DNA of 64,000 bases, from contig NZ_JAKNQL010000022.1 in assembly GCF_022662375.1 (NCBI RefSeq), positions 1 to 64,000 of the forward strand, written 5' to 3'. Under the pieces are notes generated by a model. It had not been told where the DNA came from, made no database searches, and saw nothing but the letters and a program-made list of their open reading frames with translations. The position numbers were made by a program, and so were the translations under genes. The stretch comes from Pseudomonas sp. CROZ-RG-20F-R04-15 (GTDB lineage Bacteria; Pseudomonadota; Gammaproteobacteria; Pseudomonadales; Pseudomonadaceae). This document shows positions 42,439 through 51,244 of the stretch, one piece after another (position 1 is the first letter of the stretch; each line of letters begins with the position of its first letter).

Positions 42439-44466
42439 ATGGGTTGGTTGCAATCGCGGCGCCTGCGCTACGGCGTCGGCGCGGCAGGTTTGGTGTTTTT
42501 ACTGTTGGCCCTGCTGCGGCTGGTGTTCGTGCTGGGTTTTTCCGGTCTCGACATCAGCGCATTTGCCAACGACCCGCAACTGCGCGAAACCCTCGGCATC
42601 GGTCTGCGTTTCGACCTGCGTCTGGCAGTGTTGCTGATGTTGCCGCTGGCCGTTCTGGCATGGCTGCCTCGCTGGAATCTGACGAAGCTGCCGTTGCTGC
42701 GGCATCTGGCGCGGGGTTATTGGTTGCTGGTGCTGGGCGTGGTCGGTCTGATTTACATCATCGACTTCGGCCATTACGCCTACCTCGGCGTGCGCATCAA
42801 CGCGACGGTACTGCGTTATCTGGAGGATGCGCAGATCTCGCAGCAAATGGTCCGGGAAAGCTATCCAGTGCTATGGATTGCCCTCGGCTGGCTGGCGGTG
42901 CTCGGTGTGTGGTTCTACGGATTCGTGCGGCTGGAGCGCGCGACACTGGCGCGGGAACCTCGCGCCATCCGCCGTACCTCGCTGGTCGTGGGCAGCGCTT
43001 TCGGCCTGGTCGCCGTGTTGCTGGCGTTGCTCGGTCGTGTCGAAAATCTCAATCTGGAAAACCCGGTGCCGCTGCGTTGGAGCGATGCGTTTTTCTCGGG
43101 CAATGCGCAGATTGCCGCCGTCGGCCTCAACCCGGTGCTGTTCCTCTATGACACGCTCAAGGCCGGGCAGGCGCAGTTCGATGAGGCGCAGGTGCGCGAG
43201 CATTACCCGCTGATTGCGCGTTATCTGGGCGTGGAACAAGCGGACGCGCAAACCCTGACATTCGAGCGCCAGCAAGCGGTGCAACCGTACCGGGTCGCCG
43301 GCGCGCCGAACGTGATGTTCGTCATGCTCGAATCGTTGGGCACCAGCGCGGTGGGCGCCTATGGCAACCCGCTGAACCCGACGCCGAACCTCGATCAACT
43401 GGCCACCGAGAGTTGGTTCTTCCGACACTTCTACGTGCCGGTCACCGGGACCGCCAAAACCGTCTGGGCCAGCATCACCGGGGTGCCGGACGTCACACGT
43501 CAGGAAACCGCTACTCGGCATCCGTTGATCACCCGTCAGCACACACTGATCAACGCGTTCAGCGATTATCAAAAGCTCTACATGATCGGCGGCAATGCCG
43601 GCTGGGCGAATATCAATGCGCTGATCCAGCAAAGCATCGAGGGCGTAAAGCTGTATCAGGAGAGCGACTGGCGTTCGCCGCTGGTGGATGTCTGGGGCAT
43701 TTCTGACCTGGATCTGTTCAAGGAAAGCGACCGCATCCTGCGCGATCTGCCCAAGGACCGACCGTTCTTTGCTTATGTGCAAACCTCGGGCAACCACCGG
43801 CCGTTCACCATTCCCAAGGACAACGACGGCTTCCAGGTCAGTCATCTGTCGCTGGAACAAGTGCAAGCCGCCGGCTCGCGCAGCGTCGAGCAATACAACG
43901 CGGTGCGCCTGCTGGACTTCAACATCGGCAAGCTGATGGAGCTGGCCAAGGCCGGCGGCTACTACGACAACACGATTTTCGTGTTCTTCGGCGACCACAA
44001 CACCCGCATCAGCCAGATCCCGCACATGCCACCAGCCTTCGAACAATTGGGGCTGGAAAGCAACCATGTGCCGATGCTGATCCATGCGCCGGGCATGCTC
44101 AAAGCCAAGGTGATCGATGAGGCGGTGGGGTTGGTGGATTTGCTGCCGACGGTGGCAGGCATGGCCGGCATCCCGTTCAGCAACGGCGCGATGGGCCGCG
44201 ATATTCAGCAGCCGGCGCCGGAAGGTGAGCGCGTGGTGCCGCTGGTGTTGCGCGAAGGCACGTTCCCGTTGATTGGCGGCGTGACCCAGCATCATCTGCT
44301 GCAAATGCAACACGACGGCAGCGCGCCGACCTTGCACGACCTGCGCTCCGCCACGCCACGGGACAACGTCGCCGAGCAACATCCACAGGAGTTTCAGCGG
44401 CTGGTGGAGCTGACGCGGGGGCTGCATGAAAGTGCGCGATTGATGTTGTATCGGAATGTGCGGTGA
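42439..44466 (+). CDS. LTA synthase family sulfatase (phosphoglycerol-transferase-like)
   Basis: A 675-aa protein. Five TM helices (~8-200) precede a large periplasmic alkaline-phosphatase-superfamily domain. It shows VMFVMLESLG with the first metal acid, the TGTAKTVWAS block with the predicted Thr nucleophile, FFAYVQTSGNHRPF and the late metal site VFFGDHNTRI. The family includes lipoteichoic acid synthases of Firmicutes and OpgB/phosphoglycerol transferases of Gram-negatives. A phosphoglycerol or phosphoethanolamine transfer to a periplasmic glycan or lipid is therefore likely. AGAGG lies 7 nt before the ATG; an open frame upstream to 42211 is a shadow. Confidence 0.9.
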   Translation: MGWLQSRRLRYGVGAAGLVFLLLALLRLVFVLGFSGLDISAFANDPQLRETLGIGLRFDLRLAVLLMLPLAVLAWLPRWNLTKLPLLRHLARGYWLLVLGVVGLIYIIDFGHYAYLGVRINATVLRYLEDAQISQQMVRESYPVLWIALGWLAVLGVWFYGFVRLERATLAREPRAIRRTSLVVGSAFGLVAVLLALLGRVENLNLENPVPLRWSDAFFSGNAQIAAVGLNPVLFLYDTLKAGQAQFDEAQVREHYPLIARYLGVEQADAQTLTFERQQAVQPYRVAGAPNVMFVMLESLGTSAVGAYGNPLNPTPNLDQLATESWFFRHFYVPVTGTAKTVWASITGVPDVTRQETATRHPLITRQHTLINAFSDYQKLYMIGGNAGWANINALIQQSIEGVKLYQESDWRSPLVDVWGISDLDLFKESDRILRDLPKDRPFFAYVQTSGNHRPFTIPKDNDGFQVSHLSLEQVQAAGSRSVEQYNAVRLLDFNIGKLMELAKAGGYYDNTIFVFFGDHNTRISQIPHMPPAFEQLGLESNHVPMLIHAPGMLKAKVIDEAVGLVDLLPTVAGMAGIPFSNGAMGRDIQQPAPEGERVVPLVLREGTFPLIGGVTQHHLLQMQHDGSAPTLHDLRSATPRDNVAEQHPQEFQRLVELTRGLHESARLMLYRNVR

Positions 44467-44535
44467 GGGCTGCACTGGCGAGGGGGAAGGGCGCGGACTA
44501 GAGTTGTGGGTCTCCTGTCCGTCGAGAATCCTGCG

Positions 44536-44931
44536 ATGAAAAAAGCCGAGGGCACCGAATCCGCTTCCCTTCTGATTGATCAACGCATCGCCGAACTGGG
44601 GGACTGGCGCGGTGAAACGCTGGCGCAGATTCGCGTGATCGTGCATAGGGCTGATCCCGAAGTGGTTGAGGAATGGAAGTGGCGGGGTGTGCCGACGTGG
44701 TCGCACAATGGAATTATCAGCACCGGCGAGACGTACAAGGCTGCGGTGAAAATGACCTTTGCCAAGGGTGCGTCACTGGACGATCCGGCGGGGTTGTTCA
44801 ATGCCAGTCTGGAGGGCAATACGCGACGGGCGATTGATTTCCACGAGGGTGACCGGATTGATGAGAAAGCGTTGATTGCGCTGATTCGGGCGGCCGTGAA
44901 ACTCAATATGGCGAAGAAGCCCTCACCCTAG
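44536..44931 (+). CDS. DUF1801-family protein
   Basis: A 131-aa soluble protein with the YdhG/DUF1801 pattern: LAQIRVIVHRADPEVVEEWKW, GVPTWSHNGIISTGETYKAAVKMTF, KALIALIRAAVKLN. The function is unknown. Its last residues (Pro-Ser-Pro) and the TAG stop are encoded by the left edge of repeat element C, as at locus A. Confidence 0.88.
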   Translation: MKKAEGTESASLLIDQRIAELGDWRGETLAQIRVIVHRADPEVVEEWKWRGVPTWSHNGIISTGETYKAAVKMTFAKGASLDDPAGLFNASLEGNTRRAIDFHEGDRIDEKALIALIRAAVKLNMAKKPSP

Positions 44932-45189
44932 CCCTCTCCCAGGGGGAGAGGGGACTGACCGGGGTGATCATGCAAGTTACGCCGACCTGAAATACCGAGG
45001 GGAACTGAAGATTCAAAAAGCACACAGATCGGCTCCCATTCCCCTTCTCCCGGACGGTGGGGGAACTCACCGAGGTGTTCATGCAAGTTACCGATGTGCA
45101 ATTGCGCGTCGAACTCAGATCGTGAAAAGCACACAAATCGGCTCCCTTTCCCCCTCGCCCCCTTGGGGGAGAGGGCTGGGGTGAGGGGG
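44920..45189. repeat. Intergenic inverted-repeat element, locus C
   Basis: Opposite orientation to loci A and B: it starts CCCTCACCCTAGCCCTCTCC and ends GAGGGCTGGGGTGAGGGG, with inner units GACTGACCGGGGTGATCATG and ACTCACCGAGGTGTTCATG plus two AAAGCACACA(A/G)ATCGGCTCCC blocks. The start overlaps the 3' end of the DUF1801 gene. Confidence 0.9.
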
Positions 45190-45225
45190 TAGATCCCGCA
45201 GACTGTTGCGATCGCCTGCAAAACA

Positions 45226-45444
45226 CTAATTACCATCAGCCACTTTACGTTCGATCTCATCGACCTTGCGTTGCAGCGCCTCGGCGTCCTGTTCTTTCAC
45301 TCGGGTGGACGAGGGCGTGATGACCTCATCCACGGCTTTGGTGTCATCGTCCCGGTCTTCAAGATCGCGCTCGACCACATTCACCGGTTTACCGGACGTG
45401 TCGGTTGGTGGGGCATTCGGGGTTTTGTTGTCATCGTTGTTCAT
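45226..45444 (-). CDS. Small acidic hypothetical protein
   Basis: A 72-aa, very hydrophilic and probably disordered protein (many Asp, Glu, Lys, Pro; VVERDLEDRDDDTKAVDE) ending in a short coiled-coil-like helix (EALQRKVDEIERKV). GGAGGTC lies 7 nt before the ATG, so it is very likely a real gene. Function unknown. Confidence 0.75.
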   Translation of the reverse strand: MNNDDNKTPNAPPTDTSGKPVNVVERDLEDRDDDTKAVDEVITPSSTRVKEQDAEALQRKVDEIERKVADGN

Positions 45445-45596
45445 TGTGCTGACCTCCAGTGGTGTAAACGTTGGAGGTGGCGGTACGGTAAGCGTTCGAT
45501 AATTCTGTGGCTCAGTGGAATGAACGGTGCAGAAACTTTGCGCCGGAAAACGAGCCCAAGCTGATTCAATCCACCTTTGCCCGGATGCTTGCCACC

Positions 45597-45953
45597 ATGC
45601 ACCAGAAAACCCTGTTTGCAGCCTTGCTCGGCGTGGCTGTTCTGATAATCGGCGAGGCCAGCCACGCCGCCAGTTTCGACTGCGACAAGGCCAAGGTTCC
45701 CGACGAAAAAGCGGTGTGCGCCAATCGCACGCTCAACGACCTCGATGTGAGCATGGAGCTGCTGTACAAACTCGATCGGCGCTTTCTGCCGATGGGCGGG
45801 CGTGATGCGTTGATCGGGCAGCAACAAGCCTGGCTGAAAAAGCGCAGCCAATGCGCCGCTGATGTGAAATGCCTGACGGATATCTACCAGCAGCGCATTC
45901 AAGTGCTGCAGCAAATCATCGACACCCGCGTGGTCACCCAAGGCCCGTTTTGA
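45597..45953 (+). CDS. LprI/DUF1311-like exported protein
   Basis: A 118-aa periplasmic protein with a signal peptide (LFAALLGVAVLIIGEASHA). The mature part has the LprI-type pattern SFDCDKAKVPDEKAVCANRTLNDLD, QQAWLKKRSQC and four Cys for two disulfides. Members include lysozyme inhibitors, but most are uncharacterised. An ATG four codons upstream (45585) is an alternative start. Confidence 0.85.
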   Translation: MHQKTLFAALLGVAVLIIGEASHAASFDCDKAKVPDEKAVCANRTLNDLDVSMELLYKLDRRFLPMGGRDALIGQQQAWLKKRSQCAADVKCLTDIYQQRIQVLQQIIDTRVVTQGPF

Positions 45954-45965
45954 CACCAGCGATGC

Positions 45966-46000
45966 CCTTGCAGGAGCGGCCGTAAACCGCTCCTGCAAGG
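45966..46000. terminator. Bidirectional hairpin between convergent genes
   Basis: Perfect 14-bp arms CCTTGCAGGAGCGG / CCGCTCCTGCAAGG with a 7-nt loop, between the LprI-like gene and the convergent transporter. The sequence is REP-like; it can serve as transcription stop for both genes. Confidence 0.8.
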
Positions 46001-46007
46001 TTCAGGT

Positions 46008-47687
46008 TCAGTCCTTGAGAATGTCGCGATCCTTGGTTTCCGGCAGGAAGAACGTACCGAGTATCGCCGTCATCACTGCAATGACGATCGGGTACCACAA
46101 ACCGTAATAGATATCCCCGGTCGCGGCGACCATGGCAAACGCCACCGTCGGCAGGAAACCACCGAACCAGCCGTTGCCAATGTGATAGGGCAGCGACATC
46201 GAGGTGTAGCGGATGCGGGTCGGGAACAGTTCGACCAGCCACGCGGCAATCGGGCCGTAGACCATGGTCACGTAGATCACCAGCACGGTGAGCAGGAGCA
46301 GCACCATCGGATAGTTGGTTTTCGCCGGGTCGGCTTTCTCCGGATAACCGGCGTCCTTGAGCGCACTGCCGAGGGTCGCGGTAAAGGCATCGTTGCGGGT
46401 CTTGAAGTCGGCGGCCGGCAGCGCGCTGCCTTCGAAACTCTCGACGACTTTGTCGCCGATGCGCACTTGCGCGACGGTGCCGTGTTCGGCGATCACGTTC
46501 TCATAGGGGATCGCCCGTTTTGCCAGCAGGGTCTTCGCCAGGTCACAGGAGCTGGTGAATTTGGCCTTGCCCACCGGGTCGAACTGGAACGAGCACTGGT
46601 CGGGGTTGGCGATGACTTTGACCGGGTTTTTCTCCTGAGCGATGAACACGTCGGGGTTACCGTACTGGGTCAGCGCGTGGAAGATCGGAAAGTAGGTCAG
46701 CGCCGCCAGCATGCAGCCGACCATGATGATCGGCTTGCGCCCGATGCGATCGGAGAGGCTGCCGAAAATCACGAAGAACGGCGTGCCGATCAGCAATGAA
46801 CCGGCGATCAGCAAGTTAGCGGTCTGCGGGTCGATCTTCAGCGTCTGCAGCAGGAAGAACAGCGCGTAGAACTGCCCGGTGTACCAGACCACCGCTTGCC
46901 CGGCAGTACCGCCGAGCAGCGACATGATCACCACTTTGAGGTTGTCCCAGCGGGCGAAGGATTCGGTCAGCGGTGCTTTCGACGCCTTGCCTTCGGCCTT
47001 CATCTTCTGGAATACCGGCGACTCGCTCAGTTGCAGGCGGATATACACCGAGACGATCAGCAGCAGGATCGACAGCAGAAACGGAATCCGCCAGCCCCAT
47101 GCTTCGAAGGCTTCCGTGCCCAGCGCCGTGCGGCAGGCGAGGATCACCAACAGCGACAGAAACAGACCGAGGGTCGCGGTGGTTTGAATCCACGAGGTGA
47201 AGAACCCGCGTCTGTTGCGTGGCGCGTGCTCGGCCACGTAGGTTGCTGCGCCGCCATACTCGCCGCCGAGCGCCAGGCCTTGCAGCAAGCGCAGGGTGAT
47301 CAGGATGACCGGTGCGGCGACGCCGATGGTCGCGTAGCCGGGCAGCAGACCGACAATCGCGGTCGACACACCCATGATCACGATGGTGATGAGGAACGTG
47401 TGTTTGCGCCCGATCATGTCGCCGAGCCGGCCAAACACAATCGCCCCGAATGGCCGCACCGCAAACCCCGCCGCGAAAGCCAGCAGGGCAAAGATGAACG
47501 CGGTGGTTTCGTTGACACCGGCAAAGAAGTGCTTGGCGATGATCGCCGCCAGTGAACCGTAAAGGTAAAAGTCGTACCACTCGAAAACCGTGCCCAGGGA
47601 CGAAGCGAAGATGACCTTGCGCTCCTCCTTGGTGATGCCGCCGCTGCGCGGTGGACTGCCGGTGGATGCTGTGTCGATTGTGGCCAT
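46008..47687 (-). CDS. MFS transporter of the metabolite:H+ symporter (MHS) family
   Basis: A 559-aa protein with 12 TM helices. The MHS signatures are ASSLGTVFEWYDFYLYGSLA, FGRLGDMIGRKHTF, GLALGGEYGGAATYVAEHAP and FGSLSDRIGRKPIIMVG. A ~100-aa insert before TM 11 (~355-455, with a Cys pair near CSF and SCDL) is unusual for most MHS members but known in a Pseudomonas/Burkholderia subset. It imports an organic acid or osmolyte; the substrate is unknown. It is monocistronic. Confidence 0.92.
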   Translation of the reverse strand: MATIDTASTGSPPRSGGITKEERKVIFASSLGTVFEWYDFYLYGSLAAIIAKHFFAGVNETTAFIFALLAFAAGFAVRPFGAIVFGRLGDMIGRKHTFLITIVIMGVSTAIVGLLPGYATIGVAAPVILITLRLLQGLALGGEYGGAATYVAEHAPRNRRGFFTSWIQTTATLGLFLSLLVILACRTALGTEAFEAWGWRIPFLLSILLLIVSVYIRLQLSESPVFQKMKAEGKASKAPLTESFARWDNLKVVIMSLLGGTAGQAVVWYTGQFYALFFLLQTLKIDPQTANLLIAGSLLIGTPFFVIFGSLSDRIGRKPIIMVGCMLAALTYFPIFHALTQYGNPDVFIAQEKNPVKVIANPDQCSFQFDPVGKAKFTSSCDLAKTLLAKRAIPYENVIAEHGTVAQVRIGDKVVESFEGSALPAADFKTRNDAFTATLGSALKDAGYPEKADPAKTNYPMVLLLLTVLVIYVTMVYGPIAAWLVELFPTRIRYTSMSLPYHIGNGWFGGFLPTVAFAMVAATGDIYYGLWYPIVIAVMTAILGTFFLPETKDRDILKD

Positions 47688-47875
47688 GGGTGTTCTCCGT
47701 CGTGCTTATTGTTGTAGGCCGGAGTCCCCCGTTACTGCTTATCGCACTCTGGCCTTGTGGCAAATGCCGCAACTGCTCTCGCGTGAAACTTGCACAGTCT
47801 GACCGCCTCGCAGGTGTGCAAGGTTTCCTTGAGCATAATCAGCTTTTGCCAGATATCCACTTGCCGGCCTGCGCA

Positions 47876-48643
47876 TCAGGCCTTGACCCAGCGCTGCCGA
47901 CTCCACGCACTCAACCAGTCGACCACAAACACCAGCACCAGCATTGCCAGAATCACCGTGCTGGCCTGGGCTTCCTGAAACAGGCTGAGGCTCACATAGA
48001 GCATCTGACCCAGCCCGCCGGCACCGACAAAACCCAGCACGCTGGCCATGCGGATGTTGTTTTCCCAGCGATACAGAATGTAGGCGAGCAGTTGCGGCGC
48101 CAGGTTCGGCAGGGTGCCGTAGCAGAAGGCCAGGATCGGATTGCCGCCCTGCAATCGAATCGCTTCGGCCGGTTGCGGCGGGGTATTTTCCAGCGCTTCG
48201 GCAAACAACCGGCCAAGCACGCCGGTGGTGTGCAGGGCGAGGGCGAGGGTGCCGGCGTTCGGGCCGAGACCGGCGGCAAGCACCATCAGCGCTGCCCAGA
48301 CCAGTTCCGGAATCGCCCGCAAGGCGTTGAGCAGCAAGCGCGAGGCACTTTGCAGCGGCCAGCCGAAACGCCCGGCGGCGGGCAGCGCCAGGACGATGCC
48401 GAACACGGCGGCGAGTAGCGTGCCGAGGGCCGACATGGCCAAGGTTTCCAGTGAGCCGTGGAAGATTGCCTTGAGGTAATCGGCGCTCAGGTCCGGGCTG
48501 AGAAAGCGCTGCACGTAAGCGCCCATCTGCTTGAGGCTGGTGGCGCTGCCGAGTTCGCCAAGATCCAGCCCCAGATAGACGAAGGAAGCGATCACCGCCA
48601 GCGCAATGCCGGCGATCAGCAGCAGGTTGATCAAGCGATTCAT
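47876..48643 (-). CDS. phnE: ABC transporter permease, PhnE-type (second)
   Basis: A 255-aa permease with about six TM helices and the EAA loop EAIRLQGGNPILAFCYGTLPNL, plus the C-terminal VLGFVGAGGLGQMLYVSLSLF of the phosphonate/phosphite permease family. The ATG overlaps the stop of the first permease (ATGA), so the two are co-translated. They should form the heterodimeric channel of the importer. Confidence 0.9.
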   Translation of the reverse strand: MNRLINLLLIAGIALAVIASFVYLGLDLGELGSATSLKQMGAYVQRFLSPDLSADYLKAIFHGSLETLAMSALGTLLAAVFGIVLALPAAGRFGWPLQSASRLLLNALRAIPELVWAALMVLAAGLGPNAGTLALALHTTGVLGRLFAEALENTPPQPAEAIRLQGGNPILAFCYGTLPNLAPQLLAYILYRWENNIRMASVLGFVGAGGLGQMLYVSLSLFQEAQASTVILAMLVLVFVVDWLSAWSRQRWVKA

Positions 48644-49464
48644 GTCAGCCTCCAGCGCAGCAAGCGGCTGAGTTGATCGGCGGCCAATACCAGAATTAGG
48701 AAGCACAACAGAATACTGGCGACTTCACCGCCGGCGAACATGCGAATCGACAGGTCGATCTGCTGACCCAGCCCTCCGGCGCCAACAAAGCCCATCACCA
48801 CCGATGCGCGGATCGCGCACTCCCAGCGATAGACCGTATACGACAGCAGTTCCGACGCGACATTGGGCAAGGTGCCGTAAGCAAACGCCGCCAGCCGGCC
48901 GCTGCCAGCCTGCAACAACGCGTGCGCCGGACGCTGGTCGGTGGATTCGAAAATCTCCGCGTAAACCTTGCCGAGCATGCCGCTGTAAGTAATGGCGATG
49001 GCCAGCACACCGGCCGCCGGGCCAAGGCCAACCGCGCGGACAAACAACAGTGCCCAGACAATCTCCGGCACGCTGCGCAAAAAGATCAGCAAACCGCGAA
49101 CTGGCCAGCGCAGCAGACGTCCCAATCGGCTCGGCACGCCACCGCGCGAGGCAGCGGACAGCGACAGCGCGCGGCTGGCAATCAGGCCGGCCGGTATCGC
49201 CAACAACAACGCCAAGGCCATGCCAGCGGTGGCGATAGCGAGGGTCTGCAGGGTGGCTTTGAGCAGTAGCTGGAGAAACGCTTCGTCGTGCGCCGGTGGC
49301 CAGAATTGCGCGACAAAACGGCCCATTTCATTCTGGCTGTCGGGCAGCAACACACCCAGATTCAGCTCGCTGAGCTGAACGCCCGGCCACAGCAAGGCAA
49401 TCGCCAACAGCGTCAGCAGCAGTCGTGGCCACGCCGCCGGATCGCGTGAATCAGCCTTCAGCAT
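48640..49464 (-). CDS. phnE: ABC transporter permease, PhnE-type (first)
   Basis: A 274-aa permease similar to the next one, with EAA-type loop (HALLQAGSGRLAAFAYGTLPNV) and VMGFVGAGGLGQQIDLSIRMF. It has an extra N-terminal periplasmic part (LGVLLPDSQNEMGRFVAQFWPP). Start at 49464 overlaps the ATPase stop by 7 bp. Confidence 0.9.
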   Translation of the reverse strand: MLKADSRDPAAWPRLLLTLLAIALLWPGVQLSELNLGVLLPDSQNEMGRFVAQFWPPAHDEAFLQLLLKATLQTLAIATAGMALALLLAIPAGLIASRALSLSAASRGGVPSRLGRLLRWPVRGLLIFLRSVPEIVWALLFVRAVGLGPAAGVLAIAITYSGMLGKVYAEIFESTDQRPAHALLQAGSGRLAAFAYGTLPNVASELLSYTVYRWECAIRASVVMGFVGAGGLGQQIDLSIRMFAGGEVASILLCFLILVLAADQLSRLLRWRLT

Positions 49465-50255
49465 CGGGGGATCTGCACAGTCAGAGGCGCCACCGCAGCG
49501 GTCGGCGATTGCAGTTTTTCGTTGGCGTACAGCGCGTCGAGCATCTCGTGGCTGACTTGCCCGGAAGGGCTGTCGAACAGAACCTGCCCGTCGCGCAGAC
49601 CGATGATCCGTGGGAAGTGCGACAGCGCCAGATCGACCGCGTGCAGGCTCGCCACCAGCGTGACGTTGTGCTCGCGAGCGTGGCGCGAGAGGATCGACAG
49701 CGTGTGCCCGGCCATCACCGGGTCCATCGCCGACACCGGTTCATCAGCCAGCAGAATCTTCGGCGCCTGATACAACACGCGGGCGATGCCGACACGCTGT
49801 AACTGGCCGCCAGACAGTTGCTGACAATGGGCGAAGAGTTTGTCGCCCAGATCCAGCCGCGCCAACGCCGCGCGCGCACCCGCCACATCCAGTGGATGCA
49901 ACAGGTTCAGAAGACTTTTACCCAGACTCCATTGGCCGAGCTTGCCGGCCAGCACCGCCGTGACCACGCGCTGACGCGGCGGCAACGGCGGTGCCTGATG
50001 CACCAGACCGATTCGTGCGCGCAAGCGTTGGCGCTGGCGGGCGGACAAGTGCCAGGCGCGCTCACCCAACACTTCAATTTCACCGCTGCTGGGCCGCAAC
50101 GCGGTCGCCAGCAGGTTGAGCAAACTCGATTTGCCGGCCCCGGACGGGCCAATGATGGCGACCTGTTCGCCGACGCCAATCTGCAAATCGACACCGCGCA
50201 GGGCGTCGACTCCATTGGCGTGGCGCAGGCTGCCCTGGTTGAGGCTCAGGGTCAT
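49458..50255 (-). CDS. phnC: ABC transporter ATPase, PhnC-type
   Basis: A 265-aa ATPase. Walker A is IIGPSGAGKSS, the signature is QLSGGQLQRVGIARVL, Walker B ILLADEPVS and the switch His lies in VASLHAVDLAL. This is the PhnC group. The ATG overlaps the stop of the binding-protein gene (4 bp), giving a tightly packed four-gene operon D-C-E-E. Confidence 0.93.
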   Translation of the reverse strand: MTLSLNQGSLRHANGVDALRGVDLQIGVGEQVAIIGPSGAGKSSLLNLLATALRPSSGEIEVLGERAWHLSARQRQRLRARIGLVHQAPPLPPRQRVVTAVLAGKLGQWSLGKSLLNLLHPLDVAGARAALARLDLGDKLFAHCQQLSGGQLQRVGIARVLYQAPKILLADEPVSAMDPVMAGHTLSILSRHAREHNVTLVASLHAVDLALSHFPRIIGLRDGQVLFDSPSGQVSHEMLDALYANEKLQSPTAAVAPLTVQIPRC

Positions 50256-51115
50256 TTCAGCAGTTCGGCAGCGCGGGCGGCTTCCTCGATACCCTTGTAG
50301 TTCTCGGGTTTGGTGTCGATGAAGCGGCTGGCGGCTTGCAGATCAAGAATCTTTTTCTGCTCAGGGTTGGCCGGGTCCAGATCAAGGAAGGCTTTTTTGA
50401 TCTTCGCCGCGAGCGCTGGGTCGAGGGTGCCGCGCACGGTCCAGTTGTAATCGAAGTAGGTCGGGGTGGTGGCGAAGACTTTCACTTTGTTGGTGTCGAC
50501 CTTGCCGGCATCCACCAGTTTCTGCCAGACGCTGGCGTTCAGCACACCGGCGTCAACCTTGCCAGCCTGCACCCAAGCCACGGTGGCGTCATGGGCGCCG
50601 GAGTAGGCGACACGGCTGAAATACGCTTCAGGCTTGATGCCATCGTTTTTCAGCATGAAGTAACGCGGCATCAGGCTGCCGGAGGTCGACGACACCGAAC
50701 CGAAAGCGAAGGTCTTGCCCTTGAGGTCGGCGAGGCTATGTACGTTCGGGTCGGCAGTGATGAATTTGCTGGTGAACTGCGCGTCCTGCTCGCGCTGAAC
50801 CAGCGGAATGACAGGCGTCGTTGCATCCGTCTTCAAACGCGCCTGCACAAAGGTAAAACCGCCGAGCCAGGCCATGTCGAGGCGATCGGTCGCCAGGGCT
50901 TCAACCACTGCCGGGTAGTCGGCTACCGGCACGAATTGCACTTTCATGCCCAGTTGTTGTTCCAGATACGCGCCCAGCGGTTCGAACTTGCGCAGCAGTT
51001 CGGTCGGCGCTTCATCGGGAATCGCGCTGACGCGCAAAACGTCGGCCGCCTGGGCCATGAATGCAGAAAAGGACAGGGCCAGGCCGGCGGTCAGTGCCAG
51101 TGTTCGTTTGAGCAT
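50252..51115 (-). CDS. phnD: Periplasmic binding protein, PhnD-type (phosphonate/phosphite or selenate)
   Basis: A 287-aa exported protein: signal peptide (LALTAGLALSFSAFMAQA), then ADVLRVSAIPDEAPTEL, MAWLGGFTFVQARL and GKTFAFGSVSSTSG, as in PhnD/PtxB proteins. No phn catabolic genes are near. Similar Pseudomonas proteins are, as I recall, named putative selenate-binding proteins, so the substrate is open. It is the first gene of the operon; the only upstream neighbour is an SDR gene 129 bp away. Confidence 0.88.
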   Translation of the reverse strand: MLKRTLALTAGLALSFSAFMAQAADVLRVSAIPDEAPTELLRKFEPLGAYLEQQLGMKVQFVPVADYPAVVEALATDRLDMAWLGGFTFVQARLKTDATTPVIPLVQREQDAQFTSKFITADPNVHSLADLKGKTFAFGSVSSTSGSLMPRYFMLKNDGIKPEAYFSRVAYSGAHDATVAWVQAGKVDAGVLNASVWQKLVDAGKVDTNKVKVFATTPTYFDYNWTVRGTLDPALAAKIKKAFLDLDPANPEQKKILDLQAASRFIDTKPENYKGIEEAARAAELLK

Positions 51116-51244
51116 GGAATTCTCCGTTTCGTGAGCGTCAAAATGTGTGAAGTGCTGAACCAGGGCGCTACGTGAGGGTAGACGAATCGGCGAGGTTATA
51201 CGTATTCCCACGCGCAAAGGCCAGCGCCATCAGGGCTGCAGGGG

